From: Calothrix sp. NIES-4105
GTDB lineage: Bacteria > Cyanobacteriota > Cyanobacteriia > Cyanobacteriales > Nostocaceae
Length of the DNA stretch: 64,000 nt
Assembly (NCBI RefSeq): GCF_002368415.1
Contig: NZ_AP018290.1
Span: 10,283,717-10,347,716, forward strand
Direction of reading: 5' to 3'
Made by a program: the position numbers and the translations under genes. The notes under the pieces were generated by a model, which saw only the letters and a list, made by a program, of their open reading frames with translations, was not told the DNA's origin and did not search any database. Positions 46,316 to 55,407 of the stretch are shown here, one piece after another (positions within the stretch are counted from its first letter, which is position 1; every line of letters starts with the position of its first letter).

Positions 46316-47563
46316 TTAATACGCGGATCCTACTGCTTTGATGGCGGCTTCTAGGGCGATGGAAATGTGTGTCCAGTGTGTGCCGCCTTGGCAATAAACT
46401 ATGTAGGGTTCGCGTAATGGTCCGTCGGCGGAGAATTCTAGGGTGCTGCCTTCGATGAATGTACCTCCTGCCATGACTACTTGACTAGAGTAACCGGGCA
46501 TTTGGTCGGGGATCGGGTCGAGATAGGAACCAATGGGGGAGTTTTGTTGGATGGCTTTACAAAAGGCTATTAGTTTTTCGGCTGAACCTAGTTTTATTGC
46601 TTGAATTACGTCACGACGCGGCGCCATTGGTGCTGGGTTAACGGGATAGCCTAGTTTGTCAAATACATAACCAGTAAGGTGGGTGCCTTTCATTGCTTCT
46701 CCGACCATTTGCGGTGCTAAGAATAATCCTTGGAAAAGTAATCTTAGCTGGTCGAAGGTGGCGCCTCCTTCGCTACCAATACCCGGTGCTGTCAGACGAC
46801 ATGCTGCCATTTCTACTAAGTCGGCGCGCCCTGCTACGTAGCCGCCTGCGGTGACAATTGTACCACCTGGGTTTTTAATGAGTGAACCTGCCATTAAGTC
46901 GGCGCCAACGTGGGTTGGTTCTTTTGTTTCGATAAATTCGCCGTAGCAGTTATCGACGAAACAAACGGTGTTGGGGTTTTGTTGCTTGACGATAGTTATT
47001 ATTTTTTCTATTTCTTCTATAGATAAACTTGGGCGCCAGTCGTAACCACAGGAACGTTGAATTAAAACAAGACGAGTAGTCGCTTTTATACCCTGGCTCA
47101 AAGCTGACCAATCTATCGTCCCTGAAGAAGTTAGATCCAATTGGCGATAACTTATGCCAAACTCTATAAGGGAGCCTTGAGAGCTACCCCTTAAACCTAT
47201 GACTTCTTCTAAAGTGTCATAGGGAGCGCCAGCTACGGCTAGCATTTCATCACCAGGACGAAGCACACCAAATAAGGCGCAAGCGATGGCATGAGTTCCC
47301 GAAACAAACTGTACACGTACTGCAGCTTTTTCGGCACCCATGACTGAAGCAAAAACTTTATCTAAAGTTTCGCGCCCGATATCATCGTGTCCGTATCCTG
47401 TGACACCTGCAAAATGGTGCGCCCCAACACTATGATGGCGAAAAGAATTTAGCACTCTAGTAAGATTTTGCTTGACTGTCGCGTCAATTCCAGAAAAAAT
47501 CTGTAACAGTGCCCGTTCTGCGTCCTGCAGCTGCTCCAAGCTGTTCATTAGTCCCTCATTCAC
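46316..47563 (-). CDS. Methionine gamma-lyase family PLP enzyme (aluminium-resistance type)
   Basis: 415 residues. Fold-type I PLP enzyme of the family formerly named aluminium resistance protein: HHFAGVTGYGHDDIGRETLD near residue 48, VQFVSGTHAIACALFG, FVDNCYGEF with the PLP-interacting Asp, and the Schiff-base Lys in GSLIKNPGGT. The true reaction is unsettled; carbon-sulfur lyase activity is assumed. A second ATG five codons in (MNSLEQ) is possible. It is divergent from desC, the starts being about 120 bp apart. Confidence 0.88.
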   Translation of the reverse strand: MNEGLMNSLEQLQDAERALLQIFSGIDATVKQNLTRVLNSFRHHSVGAHHFAGVTGYGHDDIGRETLDKVFASVMGAEKAAVRVQFVSGTHAIACALFGVLRPGDEMLAVAGAPYDTLEEVIGLRGSSQGSLIEFGISYRQLDLTSSGTIDWSALSQGIKATTRLVLIQRSCGYDWRPSLSIEEIEKIITIVKQQNPNTVCFVDNCYGEFIETKEPTHVGADLMAGSLIKNPGGTIVTAGGYVAGRADLVEMAACRLTAPGIGSEGGATFDQLRLLFQGLFLAPQMVGEAMKGTHLTGYVFDKLGYPVNPAPMAPRRDVIQAIKLGSAEKLIAFCKAIQQNSPIGSYLDPIPDQMPGYSSQVVMAGGTFIEGSTLEFSADGPLREPYIVYCQGGTHWTHISIALEAAIKAVGSAY

Positions 47564-47686
47564 TATAAATTTACTACTTTGTGGATTTCTAGCGCATGGC
47601 AGATAAAAGCTATGCTCGATAAAGGTACGCTGAACCTGAACGAAAATTACTTTCTTTTCGCGCTTATAAATCCCATTAGGTTACTC

Positions 47687-48520
47687 ATGACAATTGCTAC
47701 ATCAACTAAATCCGGACTTAATTGGACTCACATTTTATTTTTCTCTAGCTTGCACGTTGGCGCCTTGTTCGCTTTACTGCCTAGCAACTTTAGCTGGCAA
47801 GCAGTTGGCGTGTTTGTGTTCCTTTATTGGCTAACGGGTTGCCTTGGCATCACCCTCGGATTTCACCGCCTAATTACCCACCGCAGTTTTCAAACTCCGA
47901 AGTGGTTTGAATATTTTCTTGCTTTTTGCGGCACGCTTTCGTGTCAAGGTGGTCCTATAGATTGGGCGGGTTTACACCGTATCCACCACTTACACTCTGA
48001 CCAAGAACAAGACCCACATGACTCTAATAAGGGTTTTTGGTGGAGTCATATTGGCTGGATGTTCTATAGATCTCCTGCCTTTGCTGATGTTCCTCGCTTC
48101 ACTAAAGATATCGGTGAAGACCCAGTTTACCAGTTTTTGCAAAAAAATATGATTTTACTCCAGGTTGTTCTGGGGTTAGTGCTACTAGCTATTGGTGGCT
48201 GGTCGTTCGTGGTATGGGGTGTTTTTGTTCGCCTTGTTGTTGTATGGCATTTCACTTGGTTTGTCAATAGTGCTACTCATAAGTTTGGCTATAAAACTTA
48301 TGATTCTGGCGACCATTCCACAAATTGCTGGTGGGTTGCTTTACTTACTTATGGTGAAGGTTGGCACAATAATCATCACGCTTACCAATACTCTGCCCGT
48401 CACGGTTTGGAGTGGTGGGAAATTGATTTTACTTGGATAATAATTCAGGTTTTACAAGTACTTGGTTTAGCAACAAACGTTAAACTGGCGCCTAAAAAGC
48501 AGTCAGGTTCCGCAGCATAA
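47687..48520 (+). CDS. desC: Acyl-lipid delta-9 desaturase
   Basis: 277 residues from ATG 47687; 36 more codons are open upstream but homology begins at MTIATSTKS and the family length is about 275. Four membrane helices carry three histidine boxes: HRLITH, HRIHH and HNNHH, the third preceded by GEGWHN. DesC introduces the first double bond in stearoyl chains of glycerolipids using ferredoxin and a diiron centre. It is first in the des cluster, and the desA gene begins 320 bp later after a repeat-rich gap. Confidence 0.95.
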   Translation: MTIATSTKSGLNWTHILFFSSLHVGALFALLPSNFSWQAVGVFVFLYWLTGCLGITLGFHRLITHRSFQTPKWFEYFLAFCGTLSCQGGPIDWAGLHRIHHLHSDQEQDPHDSNKGFWWSHIGWMFYRSPAFADVPRFTKDIGEDPVYQFLQKNMILLQVVLGLVLLAIGGWSFVVWGVFVRLVVVWHFTWFVNSATHKFGYKTYDSGDHSTNCWWVALLTYGEGWHNNHHAYQYSARHGLEWWEIDFTWIIIQVLQVLGLATNVKLAPKKQSGSAA

Positions 48521-48839
48521 TATAATCTGCTTGCACCTACACCCAGTTGGGTGTGGCTATACTCTTATCCCCGCTACTACTGAGACTACTTTTGTGGACG
48601 GGGGTTTAATATGTCACGAAAAAAAGCGATTTTGTTGATATAATCCGAATCGCTACTGTAACAAAACTTTACTTAAGCCATGAGTCAGGAGGTTAGGAGT
48701 CAGGAGGTTAGGAGGCGTGGAGTTAAAATTTAGAATTCAGAATTCAGAATTCAGGAGTTATAACTCGGCACTCAGCACTCAGCACTCAGCACTTTTTTGG
48801 ATGGCTTGATATTGAGGAGCTTTTTCATATTTAGTATTC
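48521..48839. repeat. Repeat-rich gap between desC and desA
   Basis: It contains a hairpin ACACCCAGTTGGGTGT (about 48540-48555) shortly after desC, an AGGAGTCAGGAGGTT-type repeat at about 48684-48716, three copies of AATTCAG (about 48731-48752), and GCACTCA heptamers at 48765-48793 just 40 bp upstream of the desA start. No gene is visible. The hairpin may end the desC transcript. Confidence 0.75.
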
Positions 48840-49916
48840 ATGACAGTATCAATAGTTAAGAGCGAAGAGTCTCGCAAAAGTACTCAATCCGTTGTTCCCG
48901 AAAGCTTTGGTCAAAATAGCCTAAAGCTAAAACATATTATCAAATCTGTACCGCGCGAGTGTTTCCAGAAGGATAGCCGCAAAGCGTGGACAGGAGTGAT
49001 TATTAATGTTTTAATGGTAGCTTTAGGTTATGCAAGTTTGATAGTTGCACCTTGGTATCTTTTGCCATTTGCATGGATTTTTACCGGAACTGCACTAACA
49101 GGCTTTTTCGTAATTGGGCATGATTGCGGACACCGTTCGTTTTCTAATCGTCGCTGGGTTAATGATTTGGTTGGGCATTTAGTTTTTTTGCCGTTGATTT
49201 ACCCATTTCATGCTTGGCGTGTTGGTCACAATTATCACCACAAGCATACTAATAAGCTTGAGTTTGATAATGCTTGGCATCCAATTCAACCCTCTGTGTT
49301 TGAAAGCAGCAGTCCGACGTGGCGCCTGATTCTCAAAACCTTTTTGACAAATAAACTATGGTGGGTTGGTTCAGTGGGACATTGGGCGATGATACATTTT
49401 AACGCCGATAATTTCCTCGAAAAAGACCGTCCTAAAGTTAAACTATCAATTGCGGTTGTAACGTTATTTGCTGTAATTGCGTTTCCAGCGCTGATTATTA
49501 CAACTGGTGTTTGGGGATTTGTTAAATTTTGGCTTGTACCCTGGTTGATTTATCACTTCTGGATGAGTACTTTTACTTACGTTCACCATACGGCGCCGGA
49601 TGTACCTTTTGAGAAGGTGTCGAAGTGGAACGAAGCAATTGCTCAGTTAGCAGGTACTATTCATTGTGATTATCCAGGTTGGGTAGAATTTTTGTGTCAC
49701 GACATCAACGTTCACGTCCCACATCATATTTCAACAGCTATTCCTTCGTACAATTTGCGGATGGCTTACCGCAGCATTAAAGAAAATTGGAGTACATATC
49801 TCCATGATGAATATAAATTCTCATGGTCTTTAATGAAGCGGTTAACTGATGAGTGTCAGTTATACAAAGAGGGTGATGGTTATCTATCTTTTAAGCAGTA
49901 CGAAGCTAACAAGTAA
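48840..49916 (+). CDS. desA: Acyl-lipid delta-12 desaturase
   Basis: 358 residues. Histidine boxes are GHDCGH near residue 95, HNYHH near 132 and HVPHH near 297, spaced as in the DesA/DesB family. DesA adds the second double bond (18:1 to 18:2) in thylakoid and plasma membrane lipids. It resembles DesA more than DesB in the [11 protein letters not shown] and HKHTN segments. It lies between desC and desD; a hairpin at 49931-49960 follows, so the genes may be separately transcribed. Cyanobacterial desA is usually cold-induced. Confidence 0.93.
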   Translation: MTVSIVKSEESRKSTQSVVPESFGQNSLKLKHIIKSVPRECFQKDSRKAWTGVIINVLMVALGYASLIVAPWYLLPFAWIFTGTALTGFFVIGHDCGHRSFSNRRWVNDLVGHLVFLPLIYPFHAWRVGHNYHHKHTNKLEFDNAWHPIQPSVFESSSPTWRLILKTFLTNKLWWVGSVGHWAMIHFNADNFLEKDRPKVKLSIAVVTLFAVIAFPALIITTGVWGFVKFWLVPWLIYHFWMSTFTYVHHTAPDVPFEKVSKWNEAIAQLAGTIHCDYPGWVEFLCHDINVHVPHHISTAIPSYNLRMAYRSIKENWSTYLHDEYKFSWSLMKRLTDECQLYKEGDGYLSFKQYEANK

Positions 49917-49930
49917 ATCATCTTAATTAA

Positions 49931-49960
49931 GAAGCCCGGTGAGAGCAATTACCGGGTTTC
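49931..49960 (+). terminator. Hairpin between desA and desD
   Basis: Arms GAAGCCCGGT and ACCGGGTTTC with a 10-bp loop, 15 bp past the desA stop. The T-run is weak, but the stem is strong. It probably ends or attenuates the desA transcript. Confidence 0.7.
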
Positions 49961-49992
49961 TAGTGCGAGTAAACAAAAATTAGTGCTATGTC

Positions 49993-51099
49993 ATGACACA
50001 AACACAAACAAGAGTCACTTACACCAAGAATCTTGGTTTTAGAAAAAGACTTAATCAGCGAGTTGATGATTATTTTGAGTCGAATAATATTGCAAGGCGT
50101 GATAATCCTGCAATGTATTTGAAAACAGCAGTGATTTTAGGATGGGTAATTGGTGCTTGGTTTTTTACTGTATTCAGTACTGAAGTACTGATGACGAAAG
50201 TGGTTGGGTGTGTTGTTTTGGGAGCGGGAATTGCTGGTATTGGCTTTAGTGTCGGTCATGATGCTAATCATGGTGGTTACTCGAATAAAAAATCGGTTAA
50301 TCGCTTTATTGGTTTGATTTATGATGTAATTGGTCTTTCTAGCTATCTGTGGAGATGTCGCCACAATTTTCTTCATCATACTTTTACTAATGTTTTAGGT
50401 CATGATGTAGAAATACATGGGGATGGATTAGTACGAATGACTCCTTATATGGAGCATAAGTCTTATCATAAGTTTCAGCATATATTTATTTCATTTATTT
50501 ATGCGATTATTCCTTTCTACTGGTCTTTAGCTGACGTACACATCATTTTGTTTAAGCGTAAGTATCATGACCACGTAGTATCTGTAAATTTTAAGGAAAT
50601 ATTTACTTTATTAGCGGGTAAAGTTGTTTGGTTAGCACTTTTCTTTGGTATTCCAATTGCGGTAGGACATACTCCTATTGAGGCATTCATTGGATTTAGC
50701 ATTACTTACATGACTTATGGTTTATTGATATGCAATGTGTTCATGCTTGCTCACGTTTTAGAGCCTGTAGAGTTTGTCCAACCTGACCCATTGACTAATT
50801 CTGTTGATGATGAGTGGGCAATTTCACAAGTTAAGACAACTGTCGATTTTGCGCCAAAAAATGCTTTCTTAAACTGGTATCTTGGTGGTTTGAATTACCA
50901 AGTCGTTCATCATTTATTTCCTCAGATTTGTCACATTCATTATCCTAAAATAGCTCCGATTTTGGCGGAAGTTTGTGCTGAGTTTGATGTTCAATATCAT
51001 GTTTACCCAACTTTTACAGAAGCACTAGTGGCAAATTACAGCTTACTCAAAACTTTAGGTGCTGGCGCCGAAAGTAATCTTGATTTGGTTGTTTCGTAA
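49993..51099 (+). CDS. desD: Acyl-lipid delta-6 desaturase
   Basis: 368 residues. The boxes HDANH, HNFLHH and QVVHH are those of front-end desaturases: a Gln replaces the first His of box three. Flanking sequence (TFTNVLGHDVEIHGDGLVRMTP and ICHIHYPKIAPI) closely follows Synechocystis DesD. No cytochrome b5 domain is fused, as usual for cyanobacterial forms. It makes gamma-linolenic or stearidonic acid. Its presence puts the strain among those able to make delta-6 polyunsaturated lipids. Confidence 0.95.
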   Translation: MTQTQTRVTYTKNLGFRKRLNQRVDDYFESNNIARRDNPAMYLKTAVILGWVIGAWFFTVFSTEVLMTKVVGCVVLGAGIAGIGFSVGHDANHGGYSNKKSVNRFIGLIYDVIGLSSYLWRCRHNFLHHTFTNVLGHDVEIHGDGLVRMTPYMEHKSYHKFQHIFISFIYAIIPFYWSLADVHIILFKRKYHDHVVSVNFKEIFTLLAGKVVWLALFFGIPIAVGHTPIEAFIGFSITYMTYGLLICNVFMLAHVLEPVEFVQPDPLTNSVDDEWAISQVKTTVDFAPKNAFLNWYLGGLNYQVVHHLFPQICHIHYPKIAPILAEVCAEFDVQYHVYPTFTEALVANYSLLKTLGAGAESNLDLVVS

Positions 51100-51107
51100 A
51101 TAGCAAG

Positions 51108-51133
51108 ATTCCCGACTATGGTAAGTCGGGAAT
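51108..51133 (+). terminator. ATTCCCGACT...AGTCGGGAAT hairpin after desD
   Basis: 10-bp arms with a 6-bp loop, 9 bp after the desD stop. The same design as at 18725 and 46285. Confidence 0.7.
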
Positions 51134-51366
51134 ATAATTATATCAATTTTACTATTTGACTATATACGACAAAATATATGCTTGCATGATTATATATATA
51201 AATATGTCAAAAATTTAAAGAATAGAGATTATTTATGTAAAGTGATTATTTGTCATTTGGTCAATATAGTGCTAATAATACTAAAGGTTAATTAAAATTA
51301 GCATAAAAAGCTCTAGATTGCAGTTTGCAGTCTTGTAATGGTTTCAATTTTACGAACGCAAAGCAA

Positions 51367-52449
51367 GTGACAGATACAATAGTTTCTACAAATTCTCAAG
51401 ATTTTAAGTCGTCCTTAGAAGCGACGACGCTTCCCTTTACACTTGGAGATTTGAAAGCAGCAATTCCAACAGAATGCTTTCAACCTAGTGTTGCGAAATC
51501 GATGTTTTATTTTTTTCGCGACATTATAGTTATTGGGTTACTTTACGCAGTTGCTTACAAATTTGATTCTTGGCTATTTTTCCCAATTTTTTGGGTGATG
51601 CAAGGAACAATGTTTTGGGCATTATTTGTTGTCGGACACGACTGCGGACACCAATCTTTCTCCAAGTATAAGTGGCTAAATGACTTGATGGGGCATATTT
51701 GCCATACACCAATTCTAGTTCCGTATCACGGTTGGCGAATAAGCCATCGTACTCATCACAAAAATACGGGCAGTCTTGAAAATGATGAAAGCTGGTATCC
51801 TTCGAGTGAGTCATTATACAACAAAACTGACTTTTGGACTAAACTTGGGCGCCACTATATATTTTTGCTAGCTTACCCACTTTATTTATTCATGCGTTCC
51901 CCAGGTAAAACTGGTTCGCATTTTCTTCCAAGCAGTTCGCTATTTAAGCCGAACGAGAAGTGGGATGTTATTACTAGCACTGTTTGCTGGAGTGCAATGG
52001 TCGGTTTACTTGGATTCTTAACTTACCAATTTGGTTTTATGTGGTTTGTTAAGTATTATGTTGGACCGTATTTAGTATTTATTATTTGGCTTGATTTGGT
52101 CACGTTTTTACACCATACCGAACCTACTATTCCTTGGTATCGTGGTGATGAGTGGACTTTTTTGAAAGGCGCCATTTCTTCAATTGACCGTGATTATGGT
52201 TTTATCAATCATATTCATCACGATATTGGGACTCACGTTGCACACCATATCTTCTTAAATATGCCGCATTACCATTTGAAGAAGGCAACTGCGGCAATTA
52301 AACCAATAATGGGTGATTATTTCTTCGAGTCGAACGAACCTATTTGGAAGTCACTTTGGCGTTCTGCTACCGACTGCCATTTCGTGCCTGATCAGGGTAG
52401 TAAGGTTTATTATACTTCGCACAAGCTGCAAGAGATAAAACATAAGTAG
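51367..52449 (+). CDS. desB: Acyl-lipid omega-3 (delta-15) desaturase
   Basis: 360 residues from GTG 51367; a TTG at 51325 would add 14 residues, and there is no in-frame ATG near, so the start is uncertain. Boxes: GHDCGHQSFS, HRTHHKNTG and HVAHH. The stretch ILVPYHGWRISHRTHH with ENDESWYP is specific for omega-3 enzymes. DesB adds the third double bond and is strongly cold-induced in cyanobacteria. It ends the des cluster and is followed by a hairpin at 52465-52489. The 230-bp leader is long and AT-rich, suiting temperature-dependent control. Confidence 0.93.
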   Translation: MTDTIVSTNSQDFKSSLEATTLPFTLGDLKAAIPTECFQPSVAKSMFYFFRDIIVIGLLYAVAYKFDSWLFFPIFWVMQGTMFWALFVVGHDCGHQSFSKYKWLNDLMGHICHTPILVPYHGWRISHRTHHKNTGSLENDESWYPSSESLYNKTDFWTKLGRHYIFLLAYPLYLFMRSPGKTGSHFLPSSSLFKPNEKWDVITSTVCWSAMVGLLGFLTYQFGFMWFVKYYVGPYLVFIIWLDLVTFLHHTEPTIPWYRGDEWTFLKGAISSIDRDYGFINHIHHDIGTHVAHHIFLNMPHYHLKKATAAIKPIMGDYFFESNEPIWKSLWRSATDCHFVPDQGSKVYYTSHKLQEIKHK

Positions 52450-52464
52450 ATGACTTTCTCTTGT

Positions 52465-52489
52465 GGGATGGGCATAAAAAGCCCGTCCC
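52465..52489 (+). terminator. Hairpin after desB
   Basis: Arms GGGATGGGC and GCCCGTCCC (one G-T pair) with a 7-bp loop, 15 bp past the desB stop. It resembles the GGACGGGCA palindrome at 21569. No T-run. Confidence 0.65.
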
Positions 52490-52543
52490 TAGTTTCAAAT
52501 ATTAAGACACAGTTCGTGATGCCTGTTCCACAAGGTTTTAATA

Positions 52544-52963
52544 TTATGATTTTAGGCGCTTGTATTGTTTCCACTCTCCGTAGGCGCCGAGAATAAAGCC
52601 TGTTCCAATAAGCGCAATAATTGTGGACTTAAACCATAATGCGCCTGGAGCGTTAGTACTAGCATTGTAAGGGTTTTCAGGGTCGTATAAAACTTTGACT
52701 TTATGACCAATTTTGTAACCCACTGCGCTGTTTTGATGGTATTCAATCATGTTTCCTGAAGCGGTGGTGTAGCGAACTTTCACGTGGGCGCCTGTGTTGT
52801 TGCGATGTATAATCTCACCATCTGCGATTGAGGCAGTATCAATAAAGCGTAATACTAAAATACTAATAAAAATAGCTGTTATCCATGATAAGCAACCAAG
52901 GCTAGTAAAAATAAGAAACATAGCTTTACGGTCGTCAGGATTAGGCTGTATATTTGGGCGCAT
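52544..52963 (-). CDS. DUF3592 membrane protein
   Basis: 139 residues. A hydrophobic helix near residues 15-38 and another near 115-132 frame a beta-rich domain with ADGEIIHRNNTG, YTTASGNMIEYH and VLYDPENPYNA, the typical DUF3592 pattern. The family function is unknown. It converges on desB. The start ATG lies at 52961-52963. Confidence 0.8.
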   Translation of the reverse strand: MRPNIQPNPDDRKAMFLIFTSLGCLSWITAIFISILVLRFIDTASIADGEIIHRNNTGAHVKVRYTTASGNMIEYHQNSAVGYKIGHKVKVLYDPENPYNASTNAPGALWFKSTIIALIGTGFILGAYGEWKQYKRLKS

Positions 52964-53274
52964 ACAAGTTTAATAAACTCAAATTTTGAGTATCTGAGTA
53001 GATACATTATTGATTACAATTATTTTCTGGAAAATTACGCACAAAATAATACAGCGATAAAAATCTTAACTTGGATTGAATGTTGGGTTACGCAAAGCCT
53101 CCACCCAACCTACTAGTCTATGTCATTAATTTCGGTGGGTTGGAGGAATGAACCACAAAGACACAAAGGACACAAAGGAAGAATTTTTAAGAAGCACACC
53201 TATCAAAACTGATGACATAGACCACTACGTGTTTGAATGTTGGGTTATGCAAAGCCTCCACCGCTCCCTACGTG
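52964..53274. repeat. Repeat-rich intergenic region
   Basis: It has two copies of a GAATGTTGGGTTACGCAAAG-type element (about 53079-53115 and 53233-53265) with CCACCCAACCTAC after the first, and a CCACAAAGACACAAAGGACA block (about 53152-53180) like the one at 19773-19801. These are known kinds of cyanobacterial dispersed repeats. No gene is seen. Confidence 0.75.
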
Positions 53275-54540
53275 TTAAAATCGACCGTTGCCTTGAACTA
53301 TATGTTTGACGGTTGTTAAGCTTTCTAGGTTGATGATTCCGCGTCGATGTCCTTTTTGGTTTGACATTCCTAAAAATACAGCGTCACTGCGTGATGGGTT
53401 GCGCGAAAAACGAGGAGATGCGTTGACGTATGTGGAGGCACTATTGACACCAAGTGCAAATTGCCGACTTTCTTGGTAAGATTCTGTGACAATGCAGTCG
53501 GCATGTCCGCTGCTGTATTGGTTTATCCAGTTAATTGCAATTTCTAAGCTATCAACGAGTTTGAATGCAACTGTTTTGGTGAGATATGAGTTTCCCCACT
53601 CACTGTCTTCGGCTAGCTGTAATTGCCCAAAAGCTGCCGTTAGTTCTTGATCGCCTTTAATCTCAAAACCTTTTTCTTTCAAACTGTTGAATAGAGTTAT
53701 TAGTGATGATGGTAAGGTTTGACGGTGAACTAATACTTTTTCAATTGCGTTAACTGGGTCTGGTTCGCTTGCGTGGCTATCTATAATTATTCCTCTTAGC
53801 ATTTCTAAGCTGCTATTGAGTGACCAGTATGCATAGCAGTTACCTATTGCTGATTTTAATACTGGTGCTGTTGAAGTACGCACGACTTGCTGCACGAAAC
53901 TTGAACGTCCGTAGGGTATTACCAAGTTTACATATTTGTCTTGTGTAATTAAATCGCGTAATGAGGCGCCATGTTCGCTCTTTATTAACTCTATGCTGCC
54001 AACGGGTAAATCTTTATCTAATATGGCATTTTGCAGAACATCGGCAATTGCAGCATTGGAATGACTTGCTTCGGTGCTGCCTTTCAAGATAATGCTGTTA
54101 CCTGTTTTAATACACATCGCTGCTGCAATGGCGCCTAATTCAGGAAATGCCTCATGTATAAACGCAATTACACCTAATGGCATTAAATGCGAATAAGTTT
54201 GAGAGTCGTCGAGTTGATAGTCTGCTGTTCTGACTCGTCGTAAAGGGTCGGGCAATTCTCCTAAACGCTGCAAAATATCGACTGCTGCTTCTAAGCGTTC
54301 CGGAGTTAATTTTAGCCAATCTAAGATTAACTCAGGTACCGCCATTTCTCGACTTGCTTCTAAATCAAGCGTGTTCGCCTCCAAAATATCATCAAAGGCG
54401 TTATTAAGCGCGCGTGCCATCTGAAGCACCGCGCGACTCCGGTCTATTCCCTTTGTAATACCCAAACGTAAAGAAGCACTATAAGCGCGCATCGCAATAC
54501 GCATTACTTCAGGTACGTCATCAAAAACATCAACACTCAT
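53275..54540 (-). CDS. Glutamate-5-semialdehyde dehydrogenase (ProA) paralogue lacking the catalytic cysteine
   Basis: 421 residues, aligned along its full length with ProA, the NADPH-dependent reductase of proline synthesis. ALDH-fold landmarks are present (MPLGVIAFIHEAFPELG, IKTGNSIILKGSTEA, SRSDAVFLGMSNQKGHRRG). However, the segment that carries the catalytic Cys in ProA (PSxCNxxE) reads PDPVNAIE here, with Val263 in place of Cys. Nucleotide and substrate regions are also altered (VIPYGRSSF). Some cyanobacteria carry two ProA genes; this is likely the non-canonical one. It might be regulatory or use another chemistry. It follows the zinc-ribbon gene by 6 bp, so they form an operon. Confidence 0.8.
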   Translation of the reverse strand: MSVDVFDDVPEVMRIAMRAYSASLRLGITKGIDRSRAVLQMARALNNAFDDILEANTLDLEASREMAVPELILDWLKLTPERLEAAVDILQRLGELPDPLRRVRTADYQLDDSQTYSHLMPLGVIAFIHEAFPELGAIAAAMCIKTGNSIILKGSTEASHSNAAIADVLQNAILDKDLPVGSIELIKSEHGASLRDLITQDKYVNLVIPYGRSSFVQQVVRTSTAPVLKSAIGNCYAYWSLNSSLEMLRGIIIDSHASEPDPVNAIEKVLVHRQTLPSSLITLFNSLKEKGFEIKGDQELTAAFGQLQLAEDSEWGNSYLTKTVAFKLVDSLEIAINWINQYSSGHADCIVTESYQESRQFALGVNSASTYVNASPRFSRNPSRSDAVFLGMSNQKGHRRGIINLESLTTVKHIVQGNGRF

Positions 54541-54546
54541 CTCCGT

Positions 54547-54954
54547 TTACGGCCTATGGGTCAACCACAACATTAATGCAGGTAAAAGCGCGAGTAGTAC
54601 CGCTAGCATTGCCCAGGCAACCCAACTCGACGTGTTTGCCAAACGTAATGCTAATGGTAGCCATATAACGACTAGCACAAAAATAATGCCTAGCGCTACA
54701 GGCAAATAACTTTCTCCCATTTTAGGATGAACAACGTTCCAAGCGTTACCCGACCAACGCCAAGCCTTTTTATAAGGATACGTGGTTGAAAGTTCTTCTA
54801 AAACATAACCGCTATCTTCAACTACGAAAATGCGCTGACAGCGGTTACAGCCAAAAGCTTCTGTCAGTGTTATCGCAGCTAACTGTCCCCGACGACGACA
54901 AGGACACGGGTACTCGTTATTAAAATCTATTTTTTCTGGTTTCTTAGATTGCAC
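54547..54954 (-). CDS. Zinc-ribbon membrane protein, unknown function
   Basis: 135 residues. An N-terminal four-cysteine knuckle (CPC ... CNRC, residues 17-41) could bind zinc. Two hydrophobic helices lie at about 88-107 and 113-130. Between them and the ribbon is a Trp-rich stretch AWRWSGNAWNVVHP. I recognise it only as a cyanobacterial hypothetical. Its stop is 6 bp from the start of the ProA-like gene, suggesting they work together or at least share transcription. Confidence 0.65.
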   Translation of the reverse strand: MQSKKPEKIDFNNEYPCPCRRRGQLAAITLTEAFGCNRCQRIFVVEDSGYVLEELSTTYPYKKAWRWSGNAWNVVHPKMGESYLPVALGIIFVLVVIWLPLALRLANTSSWVAWAMLAVLLALLPALMLWLTHRP

Positions 54955-55407
54955 AAGCGAATTCTATAACTTGAGCGTGTTTATATATAGCTATCACAGT
55001 AAAATATTCCAGTTAGACTAAAATATCACACTGTGGGAGTTTTTCTTATGATATTACCTTGACTAGTTTTATTCTTAAAGCAGGTTTTGCTCTGAAAAAA
55101 AATATAATCAAGCGATATTACGCACCTAAACTACTAAGGCTTGAGTTTTTACTCTGGTTAACCCTTATCAAGTGTAATGCATCTTACTCCAACTTACTCG
55201 TCTACACTTACAAAGATTTACTTTCTTTTTCATTGTAGGTTGGAATGTTGGGTTTTCATAACCGATAACTACCAATCAAGGGAAAACTACTAGTTCATGT
55301 CAGAAGTTTAGGTATTAGTAATTTTTTTACCACAGAGACGCAGAGAACACAGAGGGAAGAGAGAACTCCAGAATCTCTCTGTGCCACGCCACTTGCCTCA
55401 ACCCAAC
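54955..55407. other. Intergenic with fragments of dispersed repeats
   Basis: No gene is visible in 450 bp. It contains TTGTAGGTTGGAATGTTGGG (about 55234-55254), a CCACAGAGACGCAGAGAACA block (about 55332-55355) and CAACCCAACCTACAAT (about 55396-55412), whose outer parts form a long-range inverted repeat (GTAGGTTGG with CCAACCTAC). This looks like a degenerate miniature element or repeat remnant. Confidence 0.6.

Noticed and set aside
47579-47686. N-terminal extension of DesC
   Set aside because: Unconserved-looking, lies in the divergent promoter region, and would exceed the family length.
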